Assembly (NCBI GenBank): GCA_964400885.1
Contig: CAYNWH010000006.1
Span: 1-64,000, forward strand
Origin: CAYNWH01 sp964400885
GTDB taxonomy: Bacteria > Patescibacteriota > Patescibacteriia > CAIXNZ01
Length of the DNA: 64,000 nucleotides
Direction: 5' to 3'
Positions 51,513 to 59,450 of the stretch are shown here, piece after piece. The notes under the pieces are model-generated. The model was given only the letters and a program-made list of their open reading frames with translations, was not told the origin of the DNA and searched no databases. The translations under genes were made by a program, and so were the position numbers. Each line of letters opens with the position of its first letter. Position 1 is the first letter of the stretch.

Positions 51513-52142
51513 ATGAAAAAAAACTTTTTTTTAGCAATTATTATAAGTTTAATATTATCTGGATGTACTTCAAAATCAGTTAGCCAGCCGATGATTGATT
51601 CAAAAAGTTCAACTAGTATTGTGGAAGGTAAATGTATAACTGGTCCAGTTGATATTGAAGGCTATGGCGATAAAGGCCAGCGCTTAGCTAATTGTTTTGT
51701 TCAGTATCCGGGTGAGCCATCACGTCAGGATAAAGCTTATTATATTGTGGAAGATATTTGCGGCCAGTTTACGCCGGAATTTATTTCTAATTTGTTAGGC
51801 CAGAAAATAGTTTCCACTAAAGGTCCATTGGTTTCAGGCTTATATAATTGCAGTTATTATTTAAATGATAAAGATTATGTGATGTTGATTCTGGATTATT
51901 TAAGTGTGGAAAATCAAAAAAAAGGCCGGGAATTTATTGGCCATACTATTAAAGTTGATGAAAATATTCCTATGGAAAATTTTTATGCGGTGCAGGAAGA
52001 TGGGGTGATTAATACTGTTTATTTGGTTTTAAATCCTAATAAATTTATCAGCATTGAACGTTCCAGCTCAAAAGTTTTGGAAGGCCAGTCAGTTTTGCAA
52101 TTTGCAGAGAAATTAGGCAGTCAAATCAAGGATTATAAATAA
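51513..52142 (+). CDS. Lipoprotein of unknown function
   Basis: A 209-aa protein with a clear lipoprotein signal: a basic start, a hydrophobic core and the lipobox LSGC with Cys near residue 18. The mature part is hydrophilic, with three further cysteines and no domain I know. It should be anchored to the outer face of the membrane. It begins after an AT-rich spacer without a Shine-Dalgarno and is followed by msrA after 13 bases. Confidence 0.7.
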   Translation: MKKNFFLAIIISLILSGCTSKSVSQPMIDSKSSTSIVEGKCITGPVDIEGYGDKGQRLANCFVQYPGEPSRQDKAYYIVEDICGQFTPEFISNLLGQKIVSTKGPLVSGLYNCSYYLNDKDYVMLILDYLSVENQKKGREFIGHTIKVDENIPMENFYAVQEDGVINTVYLVLNPNKFISIERSSSKVLEGQSVLQFAEKLGSQIKDYK

Positions 52143-52155
52143 TATTTTTAAATTT

Positions 52156-52695
52156 ATGTCTCAAAACAAAACAGCTTATTTTGCCGGCGGCTGTTTTTGG
52201 TGTACAGAAGCAATATTTTCAAGGTTAAAAGGCATTCTTTCCGTTAAGCCTGGTTATGCCGGCGGCCAGATGGTAAATCCCAATTATGAGGACGTAAGCA
52301 CTAGTCAGACTGGCCACGTCGAAACAATTAAAGTGGAATATGATCCTGCTATAATTTCTTATAATGATTTACTTTCGGTTTTTTTTAGCACCCATGATCC
52401 AACGGCTTTGAATAGGCAAGGCAATGACGTTGGCGAGCAATATCGTTCTATGATTTTATATGTTAATGAGGAACAAAAAAAACAGGTAGAAGATTATATT
52501 GCCAAATTAACCGAGGAAAAAGTTTTTAAAAATCCGATTGTTACAGAAATCAAACCTTTAGATAAATTTTATGAGGCTGAAGCTTATCATGAGGATTATT
52601 ATGAAAAACATAATCACCAGCCTTACTGCCTTTTAGTTATTAATCCCAAATTAAAAAAATTAAAAGAGCATTATCAGCATTTGCTTAAAAATTAG
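52156..52695 (+). CDS. msrA: Peptide methionine-S-sulfoxide reductase A
   Basis: A 179-aa MsrA that repairs oxidised methionine in proteins. The catalytic motif GCFWCTEAIF (about residues 12-21) and the downstream GYAGG, GHVETIKVEYDP and FFSTHDPTALNRQGNDVGEQYRS motifs are complete. Length is that of a single-domain MsrA. The product should be cytoplasmic, since no signal peptide is seen. Confidence 0.96.
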   Translation: MSQNKTAYFAGGCFWCTEAIFSRLKGILSVKPGYAGGQMVNPNYEDVSTSQTGHVETIKVEYDPAIISYNDLLSVFFSTHDPTALNRQGNDVGEQYRSMILYVNEEQKKQVEDYIAKLTEEKVFKNPIVTEIKPLDKFYEAEAYHEDYYEKHNHQPYCLLVINPKLKKLKEHYQHLLKN

Positions 52696-52731
52696 TAATT
52701 ATAATATTAATTGATGATTAATTAAAAATAT

Positions 52732-53208
52732 ATGCCTAAAATCAATTGGTTAAAATTAATTATTGCAATTTTAATTTGCCAGGTGGCTGGCTTAATTGGT
52801 TCAGTTTTTACGAGCAATTCTGTCTCAACATGGTATCTAACGCTGCAAAAACCTAGCTTTAATCCACCTAATTGGATTTTTGCTCCAGTCTGGACATTTT
52901 TATTTTTGTTAATGGGCATTGCTCTTTATTTAGTTTGGAGCAAGAGGCAAAATCAAAAGCAAAAGAATAAAGCCCTTGTTTTCTTTAGTCTGCAATTAGT
53001 TTTAAACATTGTCTGGTCATTTTGTTTTTTTTATTTGCATAATCCTTTAGCTGGTCTGGTTGAAATTTTAATTCTTTGGATTTTTATTTTGCTGACCATT
53101 ATTTATTTTTATAAAATTTCCAGATCAGCAGCTTATTTGCTTTTGCTATATATTTTTTGGGTTTCTTTTGCTGCAGTCTTGAATTATTATTTATACATGT
53201 TAAACTGA
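52732..53208 (+). CDS. TspO/MBR family membrane protein
   Basis: A 158-aa protein with five transmembrane helices. The family pattern is clear: WYLTLQKPSFNPPNWIFAPVWTFLFLLMGIALYLVW (about residues 31-66), then LVLNIVWSFCFFYLHNPLAGLVEILILW. TspO proteins bind tetrapyrroles or other lipophilic ligands; the role here is unknown. The gene ends in TGA, showing TGA is used as a stop. Confidence 0.92.
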   Translation: MPKINWLKLIIAILICQVAGLIGSVFTSNSVSTWYLTLQKPSFNPPNWIFAPVWTFLFLLMGIALYLVWSKRQNQKQKNKALVFFSLQLVLNIVWSFCFFYLHNPLAGLVEILILWIFILLTIIYFYKISRSAAYLLLLYIFWVSFAAVLNYYLYMLN

Positions 53209-53226
53209 ATGAATTGAGTTTTAAAT

Positions 53227-54024
53227 ATGGCTAATATAATTGAAGTAAAAAATTTAATAAAAAGATATCATGGCTTTACAGCTGTTGATAATATTAGCTT
53301 TGAAGTGGCGCAAGGCAGTATTTTTGCTTTTTTAGGCCCTAATGGTGCAGGCAAAACTACGACTATAAAATGCTTAACCACTTTATTAATTCCAGAAAGC
53401 GGCCAATTAACTATTAATGGCTTTGATGTCATTAAACATCCGGAAAAGGTTCGCTCTTCTTTTGGTATTGTTTTTCAGGATCCTTCTTTAGACGAAGAAT
53501 TAACTGCTTATGAAAATATGTATTTTCATGCCGTCTTATATAAAGTGCCTAAAGCTGTAAGAAAGCAGAGAATCCTTGATTTATTAAATTTTGTAGAGTT
53601 AGTTGACCGTAAAAATAATTTGGTTAAACAATTTTCTGGCGGCATGAAGCGCCGTTTAGAACTTGCTCGCGGTCTTTTGCATCACCCTAAAATTTTATTT
53701 TTGGATGAGCCTACGCTAGGACTTGATCCTCAGACTCGCAATCACATTTGGGAATATATTAAAGATTTAAATAAAAAAGAGGGAATTACTGTTTTTTTTA
53801 CTACCCATTATATGGCCGAGGCTGAACGAGTGGCAGAAAAGATTGCTGTAATTGACCATGGCAAAATCATTAGCCAGGGCAATTTGGAAGATTTAGAAAC
53901 TCAAACTAAAACAAATAATTTAGAAGATGCTTTTTTGGCTTTGACAGGCAAAAAGATTAGAGAAGAACAAGCAAAGCCCGTAGATAATTTGCGCCGAAGA
54001 TCACGTCTTTGGGGCAGGAGATAA
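53227..54024 (+). CDS. ABC transporter ATP-binding protein (DrrA/ABC-2 type)
   Basis: A 265-aa ATPase with Walker A GPNGAGKTTTIK (about residues 38-49), the Q-loop FQDPSLDEELT, signature FSGGMKRRLELARG (about 139-152), Walker B ILFLDEPTLGLDP and the H-loop TTHYMAEAERVA. It powers export together with the permease encoded five bases downstream. The substrate (drug, lipid or polysaccharide) cannot be inferred. Confidence 0.94.
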   Translation: MANIIEVKNLIKRYHGFTAVDNISFEVAQGSIFAFLGPNGAGKTTTIKCLTTLLIPESGQLTINGFDVIKHPEKVRSSFGIVFQDPSLDEELTAYENMYFHAVLYKVPKAVRKQRILDLLNFVELVDRKNNLVKQFSGGMKRRLELARGLLHHPKILFLDEPTLGLDPQTRNHIWEYIKDLNKKEGITVFFTTHYMAEAERVAEKIAVIDHGKIISQGNLEDLETQTKTNNLEDAFLALTGKKIREEQAKPVDNLRRRSRLWGRR

Positions 54025-54028
54025 AAAT

Positions 54029-54775
54029 ATGGATGTAATTTATATCTTATGGTTAAGACAACTTAAAAGATATCTGCGTTCCAAATCAAGGATTATTGGT
54101 TCTTTAGGCCAGCCGATTTTGTTTTTATTTGCTTTGGGTCTAGGTTTTGGCCCGGTTTATCAAAAGGCAGGCGAAGGCGATTATTTTCAATTCTTAGTGC
54201 CAGGCATTATTGCTATGAGTATTTTATTTACAGCCATGTTTATGGGAATTGAAATCATTTGGGACAGGCAATTTGGTTTTTTAAAAGAAACATTGGTGGC
54301 CCCAGTTAGCCGTTTAAAAATTATGATTGGCCGCACCTTAGGTGGCGCAACCGTGGCTATTTTGCAAGGCTTGATCGTATTTAGTATTTCCCTGATTTTT
54401 GGTTTTCACTTTTTGGGCTTTTTAAATCTTTTGTTGGGCATTGTTGTTATGTTTTTGATTGCTATTATTTTTACAGCTTTAGGCACTGCTATTGCTTCTT
54501 TACTGGAGGATATGCATGGTTTTCAGCTTATTATGAGTTTTTTAATTATGCCGCTTTTTTTCCTCTCAGGCGCGCTTTTTCCTCTAGCTGATTTACCTAA
54601 AGCTTTAGGTATTGTGGTGCGCTTAGACCCTTTGACTTATGGTGTTGATGCTTTAAGAGGCAGTTTATTAGCCGCTTACAGTTTTAGTTGGCATCTTGAT
54701 TTTTTAGTGCTTTTGCTTTTGGCCGCAGTTTTTTTATCAGTTGGTGCTTATTTATTTACTAAAATTGAAATTTAA
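54029..54775 (+). CDS. ABC-2 type transporter permease
   Basis: A 248-aa permease with six hydrophobic helices. It has the ABC-2 pattern: GQPILFLFALGLGF near the N-terminus, GDYFQFLVPGIIAMSILFTAMFMG, RQFGFLKETLVAPVSRLKIMIGRTLGGA, and the late FFLSGALFPLADLPKAL to DPLTYGVDALRG block. It pairs with the preceding ATPase. Confidence 0.93.
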   Translation: MDVIYILWLRQLKRYLRSKSRIIGSLGQPILFLFALGLGFGPVYQKAGEGDYFQFLVPGIIAMSILFTAMFMGIEIIWDRQFGFLKETLVAPVSRLKIMIGRTLGGATVAILQGLIVFSISLIFGFHFLGFLNLLLGIVVMFLIAIIFTALGTAIASLLEDMHGFQLIMSFLIMPLFFLSGALFPLADLPKALGIVVRLDPLTYGVDALRGSLLAAYSFSWHLDFLVLLLLAAVFLSVGAYLFTKIEI

Positions 54776-55004
54776 ATCATACAGTAAATTAGAAATTATT
54801 AGTTAATTTTTACCAGAAAAGTAATAGTTAGAATAAGCGATATTTTATCGTTTATTTTTAATCAATTTTGTTAAGTTATCCACAGATTTTAATAAGTAAA
54901 AATAAATTTGATTGCTAAAAAATTTTTACGACACTTTTTAAAGCCTTTATTTTAGCTGGGAATTTGGATCTTTACTTAAAATGAGCCGGCCCAAGGTTGG
55001 CTAC
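54776..55004. other. AT-rich intergenic stretch, no gene
   Basis: No ORF of note. The only marked word is TTATCCACA at 54876-54884, identical to the DnaA-box consensus, which can occur by chance in a window of this size. Confidence 0.5.
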
Positions 55005-55033
55005 TTGACAAAAATTTACGTGCACTAGATATA
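55005..55033 (+). promoter_or_regulatory. Promoter of nrdR
   Basis: TTGACA (55005-55010), a 17-base spacer and GATATA (55028-55033). The -10 lies inside the first NrdR box. Confidence 0.6.
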
Positions 55034-55037
55034 GTGT
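55022..55037. promoter_or_regulatory. NrdR box 1
   Basis: GCACTAGATATAGTGT matches the ACACWATATATWGTGT consensus at 14 of 16 positions and overlaps the promoter -10. Confidence 0.8.
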
Positions 55038-55054
55038 TAAAATAAAAATAAGAG

Positions 55055-55070
55055 ATACTACATATAGTAT
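55055..55070. promoter_or_regulatory. NrdR box 2
   Basis: ATACTACATATAGTAT matches the consensus at 13 of 16 positions. It lies 33 bases from box 1, about three helical turns, which is the usual spacing for paired NrdR sites. Confidence 0.75.
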
Positions 55071-55131
55071 TATTAAAAATTAAGCAAAATAGACTTGTTT
55101 TGCAAGGTTGTTTTTGCTTCTTGAAAAAGTT

Positions 55132-55593
55132 ATGAAATGCCCTGTTTGCAATTACAAAGAGACTAAAGTAGTTGATTCGCGAGTAGCTTCTGATGGCATT
55201 ACAATTAGGCGTCGCCGTGAATGCTTGAAATGTGGCTTTCGCTTCAGCACTTATGAGCAAGTTGAATTGCTAGAATTAATGGTGATTAAGCGCTCAGGCC
55301 AGAAAGAGAGCTATTCTCGGGAGAAATTAGAACGGGGTTTAAAAAAAGCTTTTGAAAAGCGGCCAATCAGCGCAGAAGCTTTTAGAATTTTGGTTAATAA
55401 AATTGAAAAAAATATTCAAGCTAAGAAGAAGAATGAAATTAGCAGCCAAGAAATAGGGGAGCTAGTTATGAAGGAGTTAAAGAAAAAAGACCCAGTAGCT
55501 TATATCCGTTTTGCTTCAGTTTATCGGGCCTTTAAAGATCTTGATAGTTTTCAAAAAGAGATTAATGTGGTTTTTAAAAAGAAGAGGAAATAA
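55132..55593 (+). CDS. nrdR: Transcriptional repressor NrdR
   Basis: A 153-aa repressor of ribonucleotide reductase genes. The zinc ribbon MKCPVCNYKETKVVDSR with CLKCGFRFSTYEQ (residues 1-43) binds DNA. The ATP-cone (about 50-140, VIKRSGQKESYSREKLERGLKKAF) senses ATP/dATP. I start at ATG 55132 (MKCPVC) rather than an in-frame TTG 24 bases upstream, because the family begins here. Two NrdR boxes in its own promoter imply autoregulation together with nrdD. Confidence 0.96.
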   Translation: MKCPVCNYKETKVVDSRVASDGITIRRRRECLKCGFRFSTYEQVELLELMVIKRSGQKESYSREKLERGLKKAFEKRPISAEAFRILVNKIEKNIQAKKKNEISSQEIGELVMKELKKKDPVAYIRFASVYRAFKDLDSFQKEINVVFKKKRK

Positions 55594-55601
55594 GTTAACA
55601 G

Positions 55602-55660
55602 AACCACGAATCTATTTTCACGAATTGCACCAATAGTTAAAACTCGTGTAATTCGTGGTT
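55602..55660. repeat. Inverted repeat upstream of nrdD with two competing stems
   Basis: AACCACGAAT (55602-55611) pairs with ATTCGTGGTT (55651-55660). CACGAATT (55619-55626) can pair instead with AATTCGTG (55650-55657), so the two stems exclude each other. CACGAAT-type intergenic repeats may be dispersed in this genome. Confidence 0.5.
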
Positions 55661-55693
55661 ATAAATTAGTGTTTAAGTTGTCATTAATATCCT

Positions 55694-57742
55694 ATGGGTA
55701 AAATTACAAAAATTAAAAAACGTGATGATCGGATAGTTGATTATGATTTAAGCAAGATCGAATTAGCGATTTATAAAGCCATGGAAGCGATTGGTGACCC
55801 GAATAAGAAAAAAGCGCAGAAATTGGCAGCGGTAGTAGAAAAGGAAATTAATAAAAAATTCCATGAAAGAAGTATTCCGGCAGTGGAGGAAATTCAGGAC
55901 ATGGTAGAAGCTGCTTTAATTAAAAATAAACAGATTCAGACAGCTAAAGCCTATATCTTATATCGCGATCAGCATGCCCGAATTAGGGATTTAAAATCAT
56001 TAATTGATTCGGATGCTTTAATGGAAGGTTATCTAGTACAGAGCGATTGGCGCGTTAAGGAAAATTCTAATATGGCTTATTCTCTGCAGGGTTTAAATAA
56101 TCATGTAGCTTCTTCAGTTTCCGCGCATTATTGGTTAAATAAAGTTTATCCTCAAGAGGTAAGAGAAGCTCATTCTAACGCTGATATCCATATCCATGAT
56201 TTACAGACTTTGGCTGCTTATTGCTGTGGCTGGGATTTACGCGATTTATTAGTTAAAGGTTTTGGTGGCGTTATGGGCAAGGTAAGCTCTAAGCCGCCTA
56301 AACATTTTAGAACTGCTTTAGGCCAGATTGTTAATTTCTTTTATACCTTGCAAGGTGAAACAGCTGGGGCTCAGGCTTTTTCCAGTTTTGATTCTTATTT
56401 AGCCCCTTTTATTGCTTATGATAATTTGGAATATAGAGATGTTAAACAATGCATTCAGGAATTTTTATTTAATATGAATGTGCCGACTCGCGTAGGTTTT
56501 CAGACTCCTTTTACTAATATCACTATGGATTTAGCCGTACCAGAAATAATGAAAGATGAGCCAGTGATTATTGGCGGCAAGTTTCAAGATAAGACCTATA
56601 AAGAATTTCAAAAAGAAATGGAGATGTTAAATCTGGCTTTTACAGAAGTTATGACAGCTGGCGATGCCAGTGGCAGAGTTTTTACCTTTCCTATTCCGAC
56701 TTACAATATTACTAAGGATTTTGACTGGCAAAGCGAAGTGGTTGATAAAATAATGGAAATGACCGCTAAATATGGCATTCCTTATTTTTCCAATTTTATT
56801 AATTCTGACATGAAGCCAGAAGATGCTCGCAGTATGTGCTGCCGGTTAAGATTAGATAATCGTGAATTGAGAAAAAGAGGAGGCGGGCTTTTTGCGGCCA
56901 ATCCTTTGACTGGATCAATTGGCGTGGTGACAATTAATTTGCCGCGTTTAGGCTATTTGGCAAAAGATGAAAAAGAATTTTTTGAAAAATTAGAAAAAAT
57001 TATGGTTGTTGCCAAGACTAGCTTAGAGGTCAAGAGAAAAGTAGTTGAAAAATTTACTGAAGAGGGGCTTTATCCTTACTCACGTTTTTATTTAGAGGAT
57101 ATTAAAAGTAAATTTGGGGAATACTGGAAGAACCATTTTAACACTATCGGCATTAATGGCATGAATGAAGCAGCTTTAAATTTGCTGGGCGCTGACTTAA
57201 CACATGCAGAAGGCCATGAATTTGCAGTAAAAGTCCTCGATTTTATGAGAGAAAAGTTAATGGATTATCAAAATGAAACAAATAGCTTATTTAATTTGGA
57301 AGCTACGCCAGCTGAGGGAACTGGTTATCGCTTTGCTAAAGCTGATAAGCAAAAATACCCTGATATTATTGTGGCGAATGAGAAAGCTTATCGGGAAAAT
57401 GGAGCTGATCCTTTTTATACCAATTCTTCACAGTTACCAGTTAATTATACTGATGATATTTTTGAAGCCCTGGACTTGCAAGATGACTTGCAAACAAGGT
57501 ATACTGGAGGTACAGTTTTACATGGTTTTATTGGCGAGAAAATGCCGTCAGCAAAGTCAACTAAAAAATTAGTAAAAAAGATTGCTGAGAATTACCACTT
57601 GCCTTATTTTACAATCACGCCGACTTTTTCTGTTTGTCCCGTCCATGGCTATATTGAGGGTGAACATTTTTTCTGCCCCAAATGCGATGAAGAAATTGGT
57701 TATGTGGAAAGAGCAGAGCAAGCTCAGGTTCAAAATAGTTAA
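55694..57742 (+). CDS. nrdD: Anaerobic (class III) ribonucleoside-triphosphate reductase, main chain lacking the glycyl-radical end
   Basis: A 682-aa protein that reduces ribonucleoside triphosphates using a glycyl radical. An ATP-cone (about residues 1-95) is followed by the catalytic barrel: HSNADIHIHDLQTLAAYCCGWDL near 157-179, SMCCRLRLDNRELRKRGGG near 380-398, and YTGGTVLHGFIGE near 620-632. The C-terminus has the zinc-type CPVHG and CPKCDEE, then ends at VQNS. The expected motif with the radical Gly (SRxxGYxRPV) is absent here and appears in a separate ORF at 57799-57939, in another frame. The ORF is otherwise intact. Confidence 0.93.
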   Translation: MGKITKIKKRDDRIVDYDLSKIELAIYKAMEAIGDPNKKKAQKLAAVVEKEINKKFHERSIPAVEEIQDMVEAALIKNKQIQTAKAYILYRDQHARIRDLKSLIDSDALMEGYLVQSDWRVKENSNMAYSLQGLNNHVASSVSAHYWLNKVYPQEVREAHSNADIHIHDLQTLAAYCCGWDLRDLLVKGFGGVMGKVSSKPPKHFRTALGQIVNFFYTLQGETAGAQAFSSFDSYLAPFIAYDNLEYRDVKQCIQEFLFNMNVPTRVGFQTPFTNITMDLAVPEIMKDEPVIIGGKFQDKTYKEFQKEMEMLNLAFTEVMTAGDASGRVFTFPIPTYNITKDFDWQSEVVDKIMEMTAKYGIPYFSNFINSDMKPEDARSMCCRLRLDNRELRKRGGGLFAANPLTGSIGVVTINLPRLGYLAKDEKEFFEKLEKIMVVAKTSLEVKRKVVEKFTEEGLYPYSRFYLEDIKSKFGEYWKNHFNTIGINGMNEAALNLLGADLTHAEGHEFAVKVLDFMREKLMDYQNETNSLFNLEATPAEGTGYRFAKADKQKYPDIIVANEKAYRENGADPFYTNSSQLPVNYTDDIFEALDLQDDLQTRYTGGTVLHGFIGEKMPSAKSTKKLVKKIAENYHLPYFTITPTFSVCPVHGYIEGEHFFCPKCDEEIGYVERAEQAQVQNS

Positions 57743-57758
57743 TAATAATTTATATAAG

Positions 57759-57786
57759 GCTATCTATTTTTTTACAAATAGACAGC
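57759..57786 (+). promoter_or_regulatory. Hairpin between the two nrdD pieces
   Basis: GCTATCTATTT (57759-57769) pairs with AAATAGACAGC (57776-57786) at 10 of 11 positions over a 6-base loop. It ends three bases before the AGGGAGGAG ribosome-binding site of the small ORF. Confidence 0.6.
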
Positions 57787-57798
57787 GCAGGGAGGAGT

Positions 57799-57939
57799 AT
57801 GAATACAAAGATGCAAAGAACACCTTGCGAGGTGTATTCTCGGATAGTCGGCTATATCCGCCCTGTTAACCAATGGAATAAGGGAAAGAGAGCAGAATTT
57901 ACTGAAAGGAAAGAGTTTAATAAGCAGCTAGCCGAGTAA
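57799..57939 (+). CDS. Stand-alone glycyl-radical domain of NrdD (46 aa)
   Basis: The short ORF encodes CEVYSRIVGYIRPVNQWNKG at residues 10-29. This is the C-terminal glycyl-radical motif of class III reductases, with the radical Gly at residue 18, followed by a charged tail with ERKEF. It is not in the frame of the 55694-57742 ORF and is separated from it by stop codons. A strong Shine-Dalgarno (AGGGAGGAG, 57789-57797) precedes ATG 57799; a second in-frame ATG lies at 57811. Such sites are rare here, which supports real separate translation. It probably docks on the NrdD main chain and is activated by NrdG. Confidence 0.82.
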   Translation: MNTKMQRTPCEVYSRIVGYIRPVNQWNKGKRAEFTERKEFNKQLAE

Positions 57940-58009
57940 GTGTTCTTTAATTATGTCCGTCTTTGCTAATGCCAGGAAGGACAAAGGGAGGGAAGAGTTC
58001 TTTAAATTA

Positions 58010-58116
58010 AACCAGTCTCTTGCTTTTTACGGGTATAGTTAACCCATAAGCTCGTCAGCATTTGATGCATTTATGAGTTAACTATACCTTTGAGAGTTTG
58101 CAGAGACTGGTTTTTT
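58010..58116 (+). promoter_or_regulatory. Structured RNA element ending in a terminator, upstream of nrdG
   Basis: The outer stem AACCAGTCTC (58010-58019) pairs perfectly with GAGACTGGTT (58103-58112), followed by a T6 run. Inside, GGTATAGTTAAC (58032-58043) pairs perfectly with GTTAACTATACC (58077-58088), then CATAA/TTATG and GCAT/ATGC close the arm. It is a nested fold in front of nrdG that could be an attenuator or simply a terminator. No known riboswitch core was recognised. Confidence 0.6.
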
Positions 58117-58148
58117 AATCTACAATAAGGATACTAATATACTTCTTT

Positions 58149-58844
58149 ATGATTAAGATAGGTGGTTTACAAAAAATGACTTTACTTGATTTCCCCGGTG
58201 CCGTAGCAGCTATTATTTTTGTGGCTGGCTGTAATTTTCGCTGTGGGTTTTGCCATAACCCGGAATTAGTGGAAATTAATCCAGACAAGAAGTATATAAG
58301 TGAAAATGAGGTGCTGGAATTTTTAGCTAAAAGAAAAAATCTTCTAGATGGAGTTTGTGTCACAGGAGGTGAGCCTTTGATTTATAAAGATTTAGATCAG
58401 TTTTTAATTAAAATTAAAAATTTAGGCTATTTAATTAAACTAGATACCAATGGTTTTAATTCTCAGGCCTTAAAAAAAATAATTAATCAGAATTTGTTGG
58501 ATTATATTGCTATGGATATTAAAAGTTCTTTAGATAAATATTCTTTAATCTCCGGTGTTAAAGTTGATGTTAATAAAATCCAGCAGAGCATTAATTTAAT
58601 TATGAAAAGTAGCTTGCCTTATGAGTTTAGAACTACTGTTTTGCCTAAATTTCATGATTTGGACGGCATGGAGAAAATTGCTAAAATGATAAAAGGTGCA
58701 GATAAATATTATTTGCAGAAATTTAATAATCAGAAGACATACAATCCGGATTTTAACTTAGAGAAAACATTTACTGATGCAGAATTGGAAGAGATGAAGA
58801 ATATTGCTTTAAAATATGTTAAAGAATGCCAAATTAGGGGTTAA
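58149..58844 (+). CDS. nrdG: Anaerobic ribonucleotide reductase activating protein (radical SAM)
   Basis: A 231-aa radical-SAM enzyme. The cluster motif CNFRCGFC (about residues 28-35) binds the 4Fe-4S cluster that cleaves S-adenosylmethionine, and VTGGEPL near 75 is the GGE motif. LDFPG near 15-19 is typical of NrdG-type activases. It generates the glycyl radical on NrdD, here presumably on the separate 46-aa chain. It lies downstream of a terminator-like element and has no Shine-Dalgarno. Confidence 0.93.
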   Translation: MIKIGGLQKMTLLDFPGAVAAIIFVAGCNFRCGFCHNPELVEINPDKKYISENEVLEFLAKRKNLLDGVCVTGGEPLIYKDLDQFLIKIKNLGYLIKLDTNGFNSQALKKIINQNLLDYIAMDIKSSLDKYSLISGVKVDVNKIQQSINLIMKSSLPYEFRTTVLPKFHDLDGMEKIAKMIKGADKYYLQKFNNQKTYNPDFNLEKTFTDAELEEMKNIALKYVKECQIRG

Positions 58845-58849
58845 AATAT

Positions 58850-59101
58850 ATGCCAGAAGAAAATAAAAACAATTTAGAAGATTTGCTTAAGGAAAATTTA
58901 GAAAAAACAAATTTAATTGTCCAGAAAATCAACAGGTTTGAAAAGGAATTTAAAAAGGCCCAATTAATGAATTTGATAAGATTTTTGATTGTGGCCATAC
59001 CTGTTATTTTGGCTCTTTTGTGGCTAATTCCTGTTTTTCATGATTTTTTAGCGATTTATCAGCCTTTATTAGAGCTAATTAATCGATTTAGGACCCTTTA
59101 A
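58850..59101 (+). CDS. Small single-pass membrane protein of unknown function
   Basis: The 83-aa product has a charged, probably coiled-coil N-terminal half (LEDLLKENLEKTNLIVQKINRFEKEFKKAQ) and a hydrophobic helix at about residues 44-65. No family is recognised. It lies five bases after nrdG and two bases before the next gene, so it is translated as part of the operon. Confidence 0.6.
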   Translation: MPEENKNNLEDLLKENLEKTNLIVQKINRFEKEFKKAQLMNLIRFLIVAIPVILALLWLIPVFHDFLAIYQPLLELINRFRTL

Positions 59102-59103
59102 AA

Positions 59104-59406
59104 ATGACTGATTTTGAACAAAGAGTTTTGGATCTAGTAAAAAAAGTTCCGCGAGGCAAGATCGCGACTTATCAGATTTTAGCTCTAAAATTAGGTAAAA
59201 AATCACTCTGTCGGGCAGTCGGCAATGCCTTAAACAAGAATTCCCAACTATTAAAAATTCCTTGCCACCGAGTAGTCAGGAGCGATCAAAAAGTAGGCAA
59301 TTATCGCTTGGGACTTGCAAAAAAGATTGATTTATTGCAAAATGAGGGTATAATTATCAGGGGAGATAAAATAGCTAATTTCGCTAGCTATCTTTATCGT
59401 TTTTAA
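59104..59406 (+). CDS. O6-alkylguanine-DNA alkyltransferase-like protein (single domain)
   Basis: The 100-aa product matches the C-terminal DNA-binding domain of Ogt/MGMT. It has VPRGKIATYQILA (about residues 16-28), the helix-turn-helix with RAVGNALNKN (about 40-49) and the active-site motif IPCHRVV (about 56-62) with the acceptor Cys. Tyr and Arg in NYRLGLAKKIDLL follow. The N-terminal ribonuclease-like domain is missing. Since Cys is kept (not Trp, as in ATL proteins), repair activity is possible. Confidence 0.88.
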   Translation: MTDFEQRVLDLVKKVPRGKIATYQILALKLGKKSLCRAVGNALNKNSQLLKIPCHRVVRSDQKVGNYRLGLAKKIDLLQNEGIIIRGDKIANFASYLYRF

Positions 59407-59450
59407 TTAATCTAAAATCTTAAGGGTTTTAGTTTTAAGGAATTCTTATT

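Noticed and set aside
54876..54884. TTATCCACA, a perfect DnaA box, as a sign of the replication origin
   Set aside because: It is a single copy with no dnaA, dnaN or box cluster. By base composition about one such word is expected by chance in a window of this size.
57736..57799. Programmed -1 frameshift or ribosome bypass joining the two nrdD pieces
   Set aside because: Between the -1-frame stop at 57736 and the nrdD stop at 57742 there is no slippery heptamer. The joined peptide would carry an odd hydrophobic linker. The good Shine-Dalgarno and ATG make separate translation simpler.
57690..57820. Group I intron or intein remnant splitting nrdD
   Set aside because: The interruption is under 150 bases, with no intron core or intein motifs visible, so neither fits.
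57953..58042. 29-codon ORF (MSVFANARKDKGREEF...) as a second degenerate radical tail
   Set aside because: It lacks the SRxxGY motif, and similarity is limited to charged residues. It also overlaps the RNA fold.
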